Part shown: positions 50,468 to 58,914 of the stretch, piece after piece
How the letters are laid out: every line of letters begins with the position of its first letter
How positions within the stretch are numbered: position 1 is the first letter of the stretch
Source of the DNA: Pseudonocardia sp. TRM90224
Lineage (GTDB): Bacteria > Actinomycetota > Actinomycetes > Mycobacteriales > Pseudonocardiaceae
Length of the DNA stretch: 64,000 bases
Direction of reading: 5' to 3'
NCBI RefSeq assembly: GCF_021245725.1
Contig: NZ_JAJGSX010000034.1
Location: 1-64,000 of the forward strand
Made by a program: the position numbers and the translations under genes
The notes under the pieces: generated by a model
Database searches by the model: none
The model's input: only the letters and a program-made list of their open reading frames with translations
Told to the model about the DNA's origin: nothing

Positions 50468-51358
50468 TCAGGCGTTCGCGCGTTCGGCGAGCGCAGCAAC
50501 CTCGCCCGCGATCTGCGGCCACAACTCGCGCGGCAGGTCGTGGCCGACGCCGGGCAGCAGGACCAGCCGGGCACCCGGAACGGCTGCAGCGGTGGCGCGC
50601 GCCGCCGACGGCCGGACGACGGGGTCCTGCTCGCCGTGCAGGACGAGCGTCGGGACCCGAACGTCGGCGAGCCGGCCACCGTGCCAGGTCGCGCCCGTCT
50701 GGCGCCCCATCGCGTCGCTGTCGTGGGCGCCGCGCGCGATCTCGACCTCGCGCTCGACGGTCGCCCGCGCGCCCGCGGCGTCGAACGGGTAGCCGGGTGA
50801 CGCGATCCGCCGCGCCATCGCCATCCCGGCGGCGATCTCACCCTCGGGGCCCTCGGGCGTGCGCAGCCGTGCCGCCCACACGACGAACCCGAGCCGGACG
50901 TGCCGCAGCTGGGCGAGGCCGCGGGCATCGCTCGGCATGGCCGCGGACACGGTGATCGTCCGCACCCGGTCGGGGTGGCGCAGCGCGATGCGCTGGGCGA
51001 GCAGCCCGCCCAGCGAATGGCCGAAGAGGTGGGCGGAGGTCCACCCGACCGCGTCGAGCACGGCCACCGCATCGTCGGTCATTTCCTCGGCCGTGTAGGC
51101 GACGGCCCGGCGCCGGAAGAGCCCGACGAACGGGTGCACCTGCTCGGCGTCGACGAGCCGACTGGACTCCCCCGCGTCGCGCTGGTCGTAGGCGACAACG
51201 TGGAAACCCGCCTCGACCAGCGCCGACACGAACCCCTCCGGCCACCGGACCCGCGATACGCCCAGCCCCATGACCAGCAGCAACGGCTCGCCGCCCGCGC
51301 CGCCGAGGTCTTCGAAGGCGATGCGGACGGCCCCGTTGTGCGCGTATCGAGTGCCCAT
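50468..51358 (-). CDS. Alpha/beta-hydrolase
   Basis: A 296-residue alpha/beta-hydrolase of the haloperoxidase/esterase type. The nucleophile elbow is LFGHSLGGLLAQ, the acid is expected in LVLHGEQDPVVRPS and the His in LPGVGHDLPREL. Substrate unknown. An 11-bp-arm dyad sits nine bases upstream of the ATG, so expression is likely repressed by a TetR-type regulator (candidate: 52855-53499, or one encoded elsewhere). Confidence 0.85.
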   Translation of the reverse strand: MGTRYAHNGAVRIAFEDLGGAGGEPLLLVMGLGVSRVRWPEGFVSALVEAGFHVVAYDQRDAGESSRLVDAEQVHPFVGLFRRRAVAYTAEEMTDDAVAVLDAVGWTSAHLFGHSLGGLLAQRIALRHPDRVRTITVSAAMPSDARGLAQLRHVRLGFVVWAARLRTPEGPEGEIAAGMAMARRIASPGYPFDAAGARATVEREVEIARGAHDSDAMGRQTGATWHGGRLADVRVPTLVLHGEQDPVVRPSAARATAAAVPGARLVLLPGVGHDLPRELWPQIAGEVAALAERANA

Positions 51359-51366
51359 GGCCGACT

Positions 51367-51395
51367 CCTCTTTGCGATCAGTGTTCGCAAAGAGG
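51367..51395. promoter_or_regulatory. Operator over the alpha/beta-hydrolase start point
   Basis: The perfect dyad CCTCTTTGCGA-N7-TCGCAAAGAGG lies between a minus-strand -10 (TAACCT, overlapping its distal edge) and the start codon at 51358. A further TTCGCAAA half-site is at 51416-51423. The cognate repressor is not identified. Confidence 0.65.
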
Positions 51396-51553
51396 TTAGC
51401 AGCTCGCGGACGCCGTTCGCAAACGGCGTTCCCGAAAGTCAGCAGCAGTTGGAGCAGGGCGCCATCCTCGACAGTACCGGATCAAGCACATTCCGCGAGA
51501 CCGTCCGAACAATTCGGTCCGCAAATTGCTGGTGGAATTGCCGGTGCTTCTAC

Positions 51554-52645
51554 ATGCAACCGGATAAGCTGGACGTCGTGCCCTTCCGCTGGCCGCTCGA
51601 CCCGCAGGACCTGTTCACCGAGCGCTACCCGCAGATGATCAACGGCGGGCTGCCGCCGACCGACGTCGACGCCGTGCGCGCCGCAGTCACCGACATGTGG
51701 ACCGAGGCTCCTGGCGGCTGGGCCACGGAATGGTCGACGCTCGCCCGGTCCTACGCCGACGCCGGATCGCACCAGCGAGCGGCGCTGGCCTACGGGTGGG
51801 CCAAGTTCCCAACGCTCGCCGACGATGCCAAGCGTGCCGCGCTGGCGAACCAGCTCGAGCAGTACCAGCTCGCAGCACCCGGCTTCGGCGTACACTTCCA
51901 CCGCGAGACCCTGCAGCTCCCCTACCAGGGCGGCACCACCCCGGTGCCGGTGCACCTGTTCGCACCGCCCGATCTCGACCCCGACGGCCCGGTTGTGATC
52001 GCCAGCGGCGGTGTGGACACGTGGAAGATGGACGTGCACGGGATCATGGTGCTGCTCGCCGCCCGGCTGCACCTGCGCGTGCTCGCCTTCGACATCCCAG
52101 GTACCGGCGAGTCGTCGGTGCCCATGACCGGCGCCGGCGGCGCCGAGGTCGTTCGTGGGCTCGTCGCGCACGCCCGAGGCCTCGGCGACGGCCGCGTGGC
52201 GCACGTCGGCATCTCGATGGGCGGCCACTTCTCGGCACGATCCGGGCTGGCCGGTGACGTCGACGCCGCCGTCGTGCTCGGCGGCCCGGTCGAAGCGGCC
52301 TTCAGCGGCGCCGGCCCGAACCGGTTCGGGATGGACGGGATCGTCGGCAACGCGCTGGGTTTCGACCACCCGCCGAGCCCGCAGGAGATCTCCGAACGCC
52401 TCGCCCCGTTCACCCTGCGCCCGCTGCTCGACCAGGACCGCAACGGCCCGATGCTCGTCGTCAACGGAGCCGACGACGTCCACGTCCCGCAGCACGACAC
52501 GCTCGTGTTCCAGGGCTGCCGCGACACCGTCGTCGATCTCATGCCCGGCACGGGTCACTGCGCGGTGACGAGGCTCCCCGAAGCGCTCACCACGATCATC
52601 GGCTGGCTGCGGCAGACCCTCGCGGACGCCCCGCGCGAGCGCTGA
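51554..52645 (+). CDS. FrsA-like alpha/beta-hydrolase (esterase)
   Basis: A 363-residue hydrolase related to FrsA/UPF0255 esterases. An N-terminal helical part (residues 1-110) precedes the hydrolase core with VVIASGGVDTWKMD, FDIPGTGESSVPM, the nucleophile elbow HVGISMGGHFSAR, the acid region LVVNGADDVHVP and the His in MPGTGHCAV. The start could also be a GTG at 51578. Substrate unknown; transcribed away from the other hydrolase. Confidence 0.82.
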   Translation: MQPDKLDVVPFRWPLDPQDLFTERYPQMINGGLPPTDVDAVRAAVTDMWTEAPGGWATEWSTLARSYADAGSHQRAALAYGWAKFPTLADDAKRAALANQLEQYQLAAPGFGVHFHRETLQLPYQGGTTPVPVHLFAPPDLDPDGPVVIASGGVDTWKMDVHGIMVLLAARLHLRVLAFDIPGTGESSVPMTGAGGAEVVRGLVAHARGLGDGRVAHVGISMGGHFSARSGLAGDVDAAVVLGGPVEAAFSGAGPNRFGMDGIVGNALGFDHPPSPQEISERLAPFTLRPLLDQDRNGPMLVVNGADDVHVPQHDTLVFQGCRDTVVDLMPGTGHCAVTRLPEALTTIIGWLRQTLADAPRER

Positions 52646-52786
52646 TCAGCGGCTGCGCCGACGTGAGAGGAAGCTGCGCAGCCGCTCGCGGTTGCGCGGG
52701 TCGGACGCCATCCGGCGCCCCTGTTCGGTGACCCGGCGGCCCTGCGGGCTCCGGAGGAAGGCACGGATTCGGTTCAAAATGGGCAT
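52646..52786 (-). CDS. Small basic conserved protein
   Basis: A 46-residue, strongly basic protein (MPILNRIRAFLRSPQGRRV ... RNRERLRSFLSRRRSR). Short proteins of this kind, with NRIRAFLRSPQG at the start, are frequent in actinobacteria, and no function is known. No clear ribosome site. The 3' end abuts the FrsA-like gene stop. Confidence 0.55.
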   Translation of the reverse strand: MPILNRIRAFLRSPQGRRVTEQGRRMASDPRNRERLRSFLSRRRSR

Positions 52787-52854
52787 TCGTGCATGTACCC
52801 GACCGGTGCGCGCGTCACACGTCGCCACCCGCGCCGGCCAGTAGCATCCCCGCC

Positions 52855-53499
52855 GTGAACGGGGAGCCCTTGCCGAAGCCGACCGCTCCCCGCCCGCAGC
52901 GCGGCCCGCGCCAGCGCCTCAGCGAGGACGAGCGGCGTCGACAGATCATGGTGGCGACAATCCAGGAGGTCGCCGAACGCGGCTACGAGAGCACTTCGCT
53001 GACCCGGATCGCCGCACGTGCGGACGTCGCCAAGGGGCTGGTCTGGCACTACTTCGCCGGCAAGGACGACCTGATGGAGCAGACGGCGAAGGCGACGATG
53101 GACACCCTGCGGGGGCACATCGTCGACGCGCTCGACCTCAGCCTGCCCGTGCCCGACATCATCCGGGCCGCGCTGCGCGCCGCCGCCGAGCAGATCCGTA
53201 CCCGCCGCACCGAGCTGATCGCGCTCACCCGCATCGCGCAGAACCTGCGCGGCACCGACGGCGAACGGGTGACCGCCGACTTCTACGAGCAGACCTACCG
53301 CGGGCAGGAGGACCTCTTCCGCCGCGGCCAGGCCGAAGGCAGCCTCGGCGACTTCGACACCAGGGTCATGGCGGTCACCTACCAGGGCTCGATCGACATC
53401 ATGCTCGCCTACCTCGAAGAGCATCCCGACGTCGAGCCGCACGACTACGCGGCGAAGCTCGCGGAGATCCTGCTCGGCGGTATGCAGACCAGGAGCTGA
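52855..53499 (+). CDS. TetR-family repressor of the membrane protein-SDR unit
   Basis: A 214-residue TetR/BetI-like regulator: RRRQIMVATIQEVAERGYES, TSLTRIAARADVAKGLVWHYF form the DNA-binding part, then a TetR_C domain. TAGCAT lies seven bases before the GTG at 52855 and no ribosome site is seen, which suggests a leaderless mRNA. The twin operators at 53543-53579, just behind this gene, are the probable targets. Confidence 0.85.
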   Translation: MNGEPLPKPTAPRPQRGPRQRLSEDERRRQIMVATIQEVAERGYESTSLTRIAARADVAKGLVWHYFAGKDDLMEQTAKATMDTLRGHIVDALDLSLPVPDIIRAALRAAAEQIRTRRTELIALTRIAQNLRGTDGERVTADFYEQTYRGQEDLFRRGQAEGSLGDFDTRVMAVTYQGSIDIMLAYLEEHPDVEPHDYAAKLAEILLGGMQTRS

Positions 53500-53536
53500 C
53501 ACCGACCCACACCATGCGCCTCGGCCTCGAACACCC

Positions 53537-53579
53537 TTGCTATTGACCCTGCGGTCAGTATTATTGACTGCATGGTCAA
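53537..53579 (+). promoter_or_regulatory. Promoter with twin TetR operators upstream of the membrane protein gene
   Basis: Two 16-bp sites of the form TTGAC(C/T)-N4-GGTCA(G/A) lie at 53543-53558 and 53564-53579, 21 bp apart (two turns). A promoter with -35 TTGCTA (53537-53542) and -10 TATTAT (53559-53564) encloses the first site exactly in its 16-bp spacer, and the second covers the transcription start and the ATG. The transcript would be leaderless or nearly so. Confidence 0.7.
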
Positions 53580-54240
53580 CAGTGCGCCCGTCAGCACGGG
53601 CAACCCACAACGCGTGATAGTCATGAGCTTGCTGGTCAACGCGGCCGCCCCGATGGCGATCTTCTACGGGCTGCGCGCGGCCGGCGTCGACCAGTGGCTC
53701 GCCCTGATGCTCGGCCTGGTCGCGCCGGCCGCCACGACGGTGCACTCGGTGATCACGAAGCGGCGGATCGACATGATCGCCGGCCTGGTCATGACCGTCC
53801 TGCTGCTCAGCGTCGCGCTGTCCTTCCTGACCGGCAGCCCGCGGGCCCTGCTGGCCCGCGACGGCGTGCTCACCGCGGTGGCCGGCGTCTGGATCCTCGT
53901 CACCCTCTGGCGGACGCCGTACTACCTGAACGCCCTGCGGCTGTTCACCGGCGGCGCGCTGCGCGATCGCATCAACGACGCGTGGCGCGCCGAGCCGGCC
54001 TTCCGGCAGGTGGTGCGCACGTGCACGGTCATCTGGGGCTCCGCACTGCTGCTCGACGCGGGGAGCACGGTGGTGCTGGCCTACACGTTGCCGGTCGACA
54101 GCGTCCCGCTGACCGGCGGGCTCAAGCTCGCCGCGCTGATCGTCCTCGCCGAAGTGGGCAGCCGGGTGCACTTCCGACGCAAAGCCGGACCGTTCCTCGT
54201 CGAACCGGCCGAAGGCGGCGCGGGGCGGGACGACCGATGA
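53572..54240 (+). CDS. VC0807-like integral membrane protein
   Basis: A 222-residue protein with about six hydrophobic segments (for example VIVMSLLVNAAAPMAIFYGL, MIAGLVMTVLLLSVALSFL, LKLAALIVLAEVG). It fits the VC0807 family, whose function is unknown. The ATG at 53572 lies inside operator 2; an in-frame ATG at 53623 is an alternative. It overlaps the SDR gene (ATGA), so the pair is an operon. Confidence 0.75.
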   Translation: MVNSAPVSTGNPQRVIVMSLLVNAAAPMAIFYGLRAAGVDQWLALMLGLVAPAATTVHSVITKRRIDMIAGLVMTVLLLSVALSFLTGSPRALLARDGVLTAVAGVWILVTLWRTPYYLNALRLFTGGALRDRINDAWRAEPAFRQVVRTCTVIWGSALLLDAGSTVVLAYTLPVDSVPLTGGLKLAALIVLAEVGSRVHFRRKAGPFLVEPAEGGAGRDDR

Positions 54241-55004
54241 CCGGGCGGACGTACGTCGTCACCGGCTCGGCGTCGGGCATCGGCGCCGCCACCGCGGCGA
54301 TCCTGCGCAAGCAAGGGGCGACGGTCATCGGCTGCGACCTCGACGATGCGGAGGTCGTCGCCGACCTCTCGACGCCGGCCGGGCGCCGGTCGCTCGTCGA
54401 GCAGGTGGCAGCGCGCGGACAGATCGATGCGGTGCTGGCGATCGCCGGCGGCGGCCGCACCGGGCTGATGGAGACGAACTTCTTCGGCACGGTCGCGACG
54501 CTGGAGGGGTTGCGCCCCCTGCTGGCCGGCAGCCCGGCTCCGCGGGCCGTCGCCGTATCGTCGACCGCGGCACTGGAACGGGCGGACGAACGCGTGCTGC
54601 GGGCCTGCGCCGACGGCGACGAAGCAACCGCGACCGCGTTGGTGGCCGCCGATCCGGCGCTGCGGGACACCGCCTACGGCATCGCCAAGCGTGCGCTGAA
54701 CGCGTGGGTGCGGCGGGCCGCGCCGACGCCCGAGTGGGCCGGCGCCGGCATCCCGCTCAACGCGGTCGCCCCCGGTGTCGTGGACACCCCGGCCGCCGCC
54801 TGGATCCTCGACGACGACGCGGTGCGGGCCGCCGTCGAGGCAGCCGCGCCGCAACCCCTCGGCGGTTTCCCCGGGCGACCGGAGTGGATCGCGCACCTCA
54901 TCGACTGGCTGGCGGGCCCGGACAACCACTTCGTCACCGGCCAGGTGATCTTCGCCGACGGAGGCGCCGAGGCGGCGCTGCTCGGGGACCGGCACTGGCA
55001 GTAG
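54237..55004 (+). CDS. Short-chain dehydrogenase/reductase
   Basis: A 255-residue classical SDR, close to the 3-alpha-hydroxysteroid dehydrogenase/carbonyl reductase type. TYVVTGSASGIGAATA binds the cofactor, the Ser is in AVAVSSTAALE, and the catalytic pair is YGIAKRALN. The C-terminal FVTGQVIFADGGAEA is typical. The region between Ser and Tyr is long. Substrate unknown; coexpressed with the membrane protein. Confidence 0.87.
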   Translation: MTGRTYVVTGSASGIGAATAAILRKQGATVIGCDLDDAEVVADLSTPAGRRSLVEQVAARGQIDAVLAIAGGGRTGLMETNFFGTVATLEGLRPLLAGSPAPRAVAVSSTAALERADERVLRACADGDEATATALVAADPALRDTAYGIAKRALNAWVRRAAPTPEWAGAGIPLNAVAPGVVDTPAAAWILDDDAVRAAVEAAAPQPLGGFPGRPEWIAHLIDWLAGPDNHFVTGQVIFADGGAEAALLGDRHWQ

Positions 55005-55133
55005 CGGGGCGACGTTCATCAGGTTCGTTGATGTGTTTCCCGGGGATTTGGCATTGGACGTCATGTCGCCGGCCGACCAACATCGTCCTCGGCGCCACCC
55101 GTTCCCCGAATCCGACCTGATGGGAAAGTCACC

Positions 55134-55700
55134 ATGCGCAAGCTCATCGTCCAGCAGTGGGTCACCGTCGACAACATCGCCGCGGAAGCGGACGGCGGGC
55201 TCAGCTTCGTCGCCGCCGAACCGTTCGACGACAACGTCGAAACCCCCTACAAGACGAACATGATGGGGTTCATCGACTCGGTCGACACGATGATCCTCGG
55301 CGCCAACACCTACGCCATGTCCAAGGACTACTGGCCCTACGCCGAGGACCAGGGCGAGTGGGGCAGGAAGCTCAACAGCCACACCAAGTTCGTCGCGTCC
55401 TCGAAGCTGGACGACGCCCCTTGGGGCGATTTCCCCGCCGCGACCGTGACCCGCGACCCGGCCGCCACCATCCGCGAGTTGAAGGAGCAGGAGGGCAAGA
55501 ACATCTGGCTGTGGGGCAGCTTGAAGCTCATGCACTCGATGCTGGCCGCCGGCCTCGTCGACGAGGTCCGGATGCTGGTCTGCCCGGCGTCACGCGGCAA
55601 GGGCACCCGCATCTTCGAGGACCAGCACGACCTGAAGCTGATCGAGGCCACCGGGTTCGACAACGGCCTGGCGATCGTGCGCTACGCAGTCATGAAGTAG
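55134..55700 (+). CDS. RibD C-terminal/dihydrofolate-reductase-fold protein
   Basis: A 188-residue RibD_C protein: KLIVQQWVTVDNIAAEADGG, VDTMILGANTYAMSKDYW and NIWLWGSLKLMHSMLAAGLVDEV (split). It is the third family member in the region. Its 5' region shares TTGGCATTGGAC with the 48.2-kb promoter region. The last 19 bp overlap the 3' end of the double oxygenase gene on the other strand. Confidence 0.8.
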   Translation: MRKLIVQQWVTVDNIAAEADGGLSFVAAEPFDDNVETPYKTNMMGFIDSVDTMILGANTYAMSKDYWPYAEDQGEWGRKLNSHTKFVASSKLDDAPWGDFPAATVTRDPAATIRELKEQEGKNIWLWGSLKLMHSMLAAGLVDEVRMLVCPASRGKGTRIFEDQHDLKLIEATGFDNGLAIVRYAVMK

Positions 55701-57670
55701 GCAGGTAGCGGCGGCCGGAGGTCGCTCGGGCTCAGGGTGCAGGTGAGGCGGGGGTAGGCGAAGTCGGTCTCCTGGTTCTCCCGGCGACGCAGCCGGAACA
55801 TCTCGAGACGCTCGTCCTCGTCGGCCGACGTCAGCGGGGTGCCGTCGGCCAGCACAGCCTGCCCGGCACGCACGTCCACATAGGTCTTCGACGTGCGGAA
55901 CGTGACGCCGAGCCAGACGTTGTCGGGGTCCGCGGTGGCCGGGTCGAGCACGATCCGATGGCGGAATCTCCGGTTGGTCTCGGCAGCGAAGACAACAACC
56001 TCGCCGTGCACGAGCGGGATGGCGAACGAGGGCTCCCCCGGCTCCTTCGACTCCACCACGAGCCGGCGCGACGGCTCGGCCGCCGGGTGCTCGTAGCAGG
56101 TGAACAGCGCGATCACCCCGGCCTCGTGCAGGTCGAGCGCCTGATCGGAGTGCGCGCCCATCTTGGGGTAGGCGCGGGTGTAGATCTCCAGCAGCGCGTT
56201 GTTGAAGGGGATCGCGAGCGAGGCCGCCGCCTCGATCTGCTGCGCGAGCGCGGTGTGGGCGGGCCCGAAGCACTGCGCCGGGAGCGTGTAGGCGGTGGTC
56301 GTGCGGACGATCGGCACTCCGCGCGAGCCGTCGGGCGCCACGAGCACTGCGCCGCGGCGGCCCTTGCCGAGCTCCTCGACCCGGGCCGACGCCGACAGCT
56401 CGGCGAAGAGGCCGCCCCCGGTCGCGACGGGGTAGGCGCGGAACAGGTCGGACGCATCGTAGTTCGGCGCGTGGTAATCGCCCGTGTTCATGCTGAACCG
56501 GAAGCGATCCCCGTAGTCGATGAACGCCGACGTCCGGTTCTCCTCGGCGTAGCGCAGGCGGAGATCGCTCATCCCCTCGGGTGTGGGCGGCTCCAGCTCG
56601 ACGCGCTCCCCGTCCTGGAGCAGGAGCGTGCGCCCACCCTCGTGCACCGCCTCGGCGTCCGAGCAGCGCACCACGTAGCCCAGCCGGGTCGGGAGCCGCG
56701 CGGCGTCCAGCCCGGACGGCACGATCTCGTGGGTGTAGCGCCGGTTGGTGGACAGCGGCACGAAGAACACCGAGTTCGGGTACAGCGTGACCGTGAACTG
56801 CTCCGGGTCGCCGCCCAGCTCGTCGGTTCCCTTGTGCCGGAAGCGGAGCCGGGTCAGCCCGCTGGCCTTCCCGTGACCGCGGTCGAAGGGGTCGCCGGCC
56901 ATCGGCCCGAGCCGATCGAGGTGCTCGTAGAAGGTGCAGAACGCCATGACGCCGTCGCCCGGCATGTCCTTGGTCTTGTCGGCGTGGGACGAGATCCGGG
57001 CCTTCGTCTGCTTCTTCTCGGCCTCGGCCGGGGTGTTGACGTAGATCTGCGCCAGCACGTGGTTGAGCGGCGCGGCACCGGAGAAGACGAGGGCCGCCTC
57101 CTGGTTCAGCGCGTCGACGATGTGCTGGTCGGTGGACCGGAAGTTGTCGGTCGGGCCCGAAAGGTTCGTGGAGCAGCGCAGCAGGCGGAAGTGCAGCGCG
57201 TCGCGCTCCTTCCGGACCGGCGTCAGGTAGATCCCGGTGCGGTGCGCCGTGCCCGGCTTGGTCGACTCGGTGAGCGACTGGAAGGTGTGCTCGCCGCGGA
57301 CCCGGTCGACGTAGTCGACGTCCGGGTCGAAGAAGGCGCGGTAGTAGACCCCGAGCCCGTGCACGGAGATCGGGACCTGGCCGATGCCCACCACCGGCCA
57401 CGAGGCGAGGTCACCCACCGTCTCTCCGTACGAGCCCTCCCGGACCACCCGGACCCGCGACGCCGCCGACAGGTCGAGCTCGGCGGCCTTCGTCACGTCG
57501 CCGCACAGGTAGACGGCCTTCCCGGCAAGATCGGGCAGATCCGCCGGTGCGTCGGCGACCACCGTGCCTGCGAAACCGTCCATCGGAGCGGCATCGGGCG
57601 CCGGTGAGAGCAGGATCAGGACCTGGCTCGCATCGGCAATACGAGCTTCGGGGAGCTGCGGCCGGACCAT
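55682..57670 (-). CDS. Tandem-duplicated AlkB-like Fe(II)/2-oxoglutarate oxygenase
   Basis: A 662-residue protein in which two AlkB-type double-stranded beta-helix domains seem to lie one after the other. Domain 1 has QIYVNTP ... ISSHADKTKD (His 229, Asp 231), distal His 314 in RRYTHEIV and Arg 335 in GYVVRCS. Domain 2 has EIYTRAY ... GAHSDQALD (His 507, Asp 509), His 571 in RRFRHRIV and Arg 592 in GVTFRTSK. The segment before residue 150 and the joint (340-450) are not assigned. Such enzymes hydroxylate, demethylate or desaturate. It is the last gene of the radical SAM cluster, 74 bp behind the FemAB-like gene. Both sites look complete, so two oxidations are possible. Confidence 0.75.
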   Translation of the reverse strand: MVRPQLPEARIADASQVLILLSPAPDAAPMDGFAGTVVADAPADLPDLAGKAVYLCGDVTKAAELDLSAASRVRVVREGSYGETVGDLASWPVVGIGQVPISVHGLGVYYRAFFDPDVDYVDRVRGEHTFQSLTESTKPGTAHRTGIYLTPVRKERDALHFRLLRCSTNLSGPTDNFRSTDQHIVDALNQEAALVFSGAAPLNHVLAQIYVNTPAEAEKKQTKARISSHADKTKDMPGDGVMAFCTFYEHLDRLGPMAGDPFDRGHGKASGLTRLRFRHKGTDELGGDPEQFTVTLYPNSVFFVPLSTNRRYTHEIVPSGLDAARLPTRLGYVVRCSDAEAVHEGGRTLLLQDGERVELEPPTPEGMSDLRLRYAEENRTSAFIDYGDRFRFSMNTGDYHAPNYDASDLFRAYPVATGGGLFAELSASARVEELGKGRRGAVLVAPDGSRGVPIVRTTTAYTLPAQCFGPAHTALAQQIEAAASLAIPFNNALLEIYTRAYPKMGAHSDQALDLHEAGVIALFTCYEHPAAEPSRRLVVESKEPGEPSFAIPLVHGEVVVFAAETNRRFRHRIVLDPATADPDNVWLGVTFRTSKTYVDVRAGQAVLADGTPLTSADEDERLEMFRLRRRENQETDFAYPRLTCTLSPSDLRPPLPAYFMTA

Positions 57671-57744
57671 GCTCCCAAAATATCAGGAGCCGCCATTCAA
57701 TTCATTGCTCTCAGGAGTAAGGATGCTTACCAGGCGCGGCAGGG

Positions 57745-58914
57745 CTACGATTCCCGCCGCCCCGCCCGAGCGATCTGCTCGAGCTCCTCGACGACCGCTG
57801 CCGGTGCGAGCGGGTGCAGTTCGGCGAGCAGTTCACGGGCCCGGTCCCGGTTGTGCCGCTCGGTGTCGCGCTCGGTCCAGAACGGCGGCGGCCGCAGCAG
57901 GATCGACCACGCCGGGGTCGGGATCCCGCCGCGCAGCAGCTTCTGCCGGTAGCTGCCGACGCTCATGTCGATCTCGGTGAGACCGTGCTCCAGGCAGTAG
58001 CGCACCGGCTCGTGGATCATGAGGTTGAAGTACTCGGCGTGGGCGCCGACCCGCTCGTAGTCGAGCCCGATCGAGCGGGCGACGAGCGCCCGGCCGTGCC
58101 GGACGGCCCACATGAACCCGAGCGCGCGCCCGCCGTCGCGGCAGACGAAAGCGAACACCTGTCCCGCCAGCGCCTTGGCCATCTGCCCGAACAGCACCTC
58201 GAAGAACGCGGCATCGCCGAACGAGCCGTGCCGGCGCTGGGTGTTCACCTGCAGGCGGGCGAACTCCGGGATGTTCACCTCGTCCAGCTCCTCGACGGTG
58301 ATCTCCCGGCCGGCCCCGGCCAGCTGCCGCCGTTCGCGACGGGCCAGCTCCCGCCGGCGCCGCGGGATCGCGGCGTAGTACTCCTCCAGAGTGCTGCCCG
58401 GCACCGGCACCACCACCCGCAATGCGGTCAGCAGCACGGGCCGGCCGGGCAGCGCCGCACTGAGCCCGTCGACGTCGGCGCCGGTCAGGTAGGGCGCCCA
58501 CGCGGTACCACCGGCACGCCGGTCCCAGGCCTGGTCGGCCGCCTCCGCCCAGGCGCGGGCATCGGCGGCGACCGGCACCGTGCTGTAGCCGGACACGTTG
58601 CCGACCACGGTCAACGGCTCCCACCGCTCGGCCGTGGCATCGGACGGCGACTGCGCCCCGCCGAAGAGCGTGCCCGGGTGCATCAGCGGGTTGGCCGTCC
58701 CGGCCGCGAACCCGAACACCGGGACGACGGCCCGCAGCCCGCCGGCTGTTCCGCGGGACACCACCAACCGCTCGTCGGCGCCGTTCAACCCGGCCATCGC
58801 CAAATGCCAGCGGCGCGAGGAGTAGAAGTCGGCGCCCGACGCGCCGGTCAGCTCGTCCCAGTCGCCAGGCGCCCCGGTCGGAGCCGATCGGGCAACGGTC
58901 GGGCGCACGATCAT
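57745..58914 (-). CDS. FemAB/GNAT-like transferase (peptidoglycan-bridge type)
   Basis: A 389-residue protein of the FemAB-like/GNAT_6 group. The second GNAT domain includes EYYAAIPRRRRELARRERRQL, QVFAFVCRDGGRALGFMWAV, ARSIGLDYERVGAHAEYFN and TEIDMSVGSYRQKLLRGG. Family members transfer aminoacyl groups from tRNA or acyl groups from CoA; several act in natural-product pathways. Its start overlaps the radical SAM stop (ATGA). It is distantly related to the transferase at the right edge of the window. Confidence 0.78.
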   Translation of the reverse strand: MIVRPTVARSAPTGAPGDWDELTGASGADFYSSRRWHLAMAGLNGADERLVVSRGTAGGLRAVVPVFGFAAGTANPLMHPGTLFGGAQSPSDATAERWEPLTVVGNVSGYSTVPVAADARAWAEAADQAWDRRAGGTAWAPYLTGADVDGLSAALPGRPVLLTALRVVVPVPGSTLEEYYAAIPRRRRELARRERRQLAGAGREITVEELDEVNIPEFARLQVNTQRRHGSFGDAAFFEVLFGQMAKALAGQVFAFVCRDGGRALGFMWAVRHGRALVARSIGLDYERVGAHAEYFNLMIHEPVRYCLEHGLTEIDMSVGSYRQKLLRGGIPTPAWSILLRPPPFWTERDTERHNRDRARELLAELHPLAPAAVVEELEQIARAGRRES

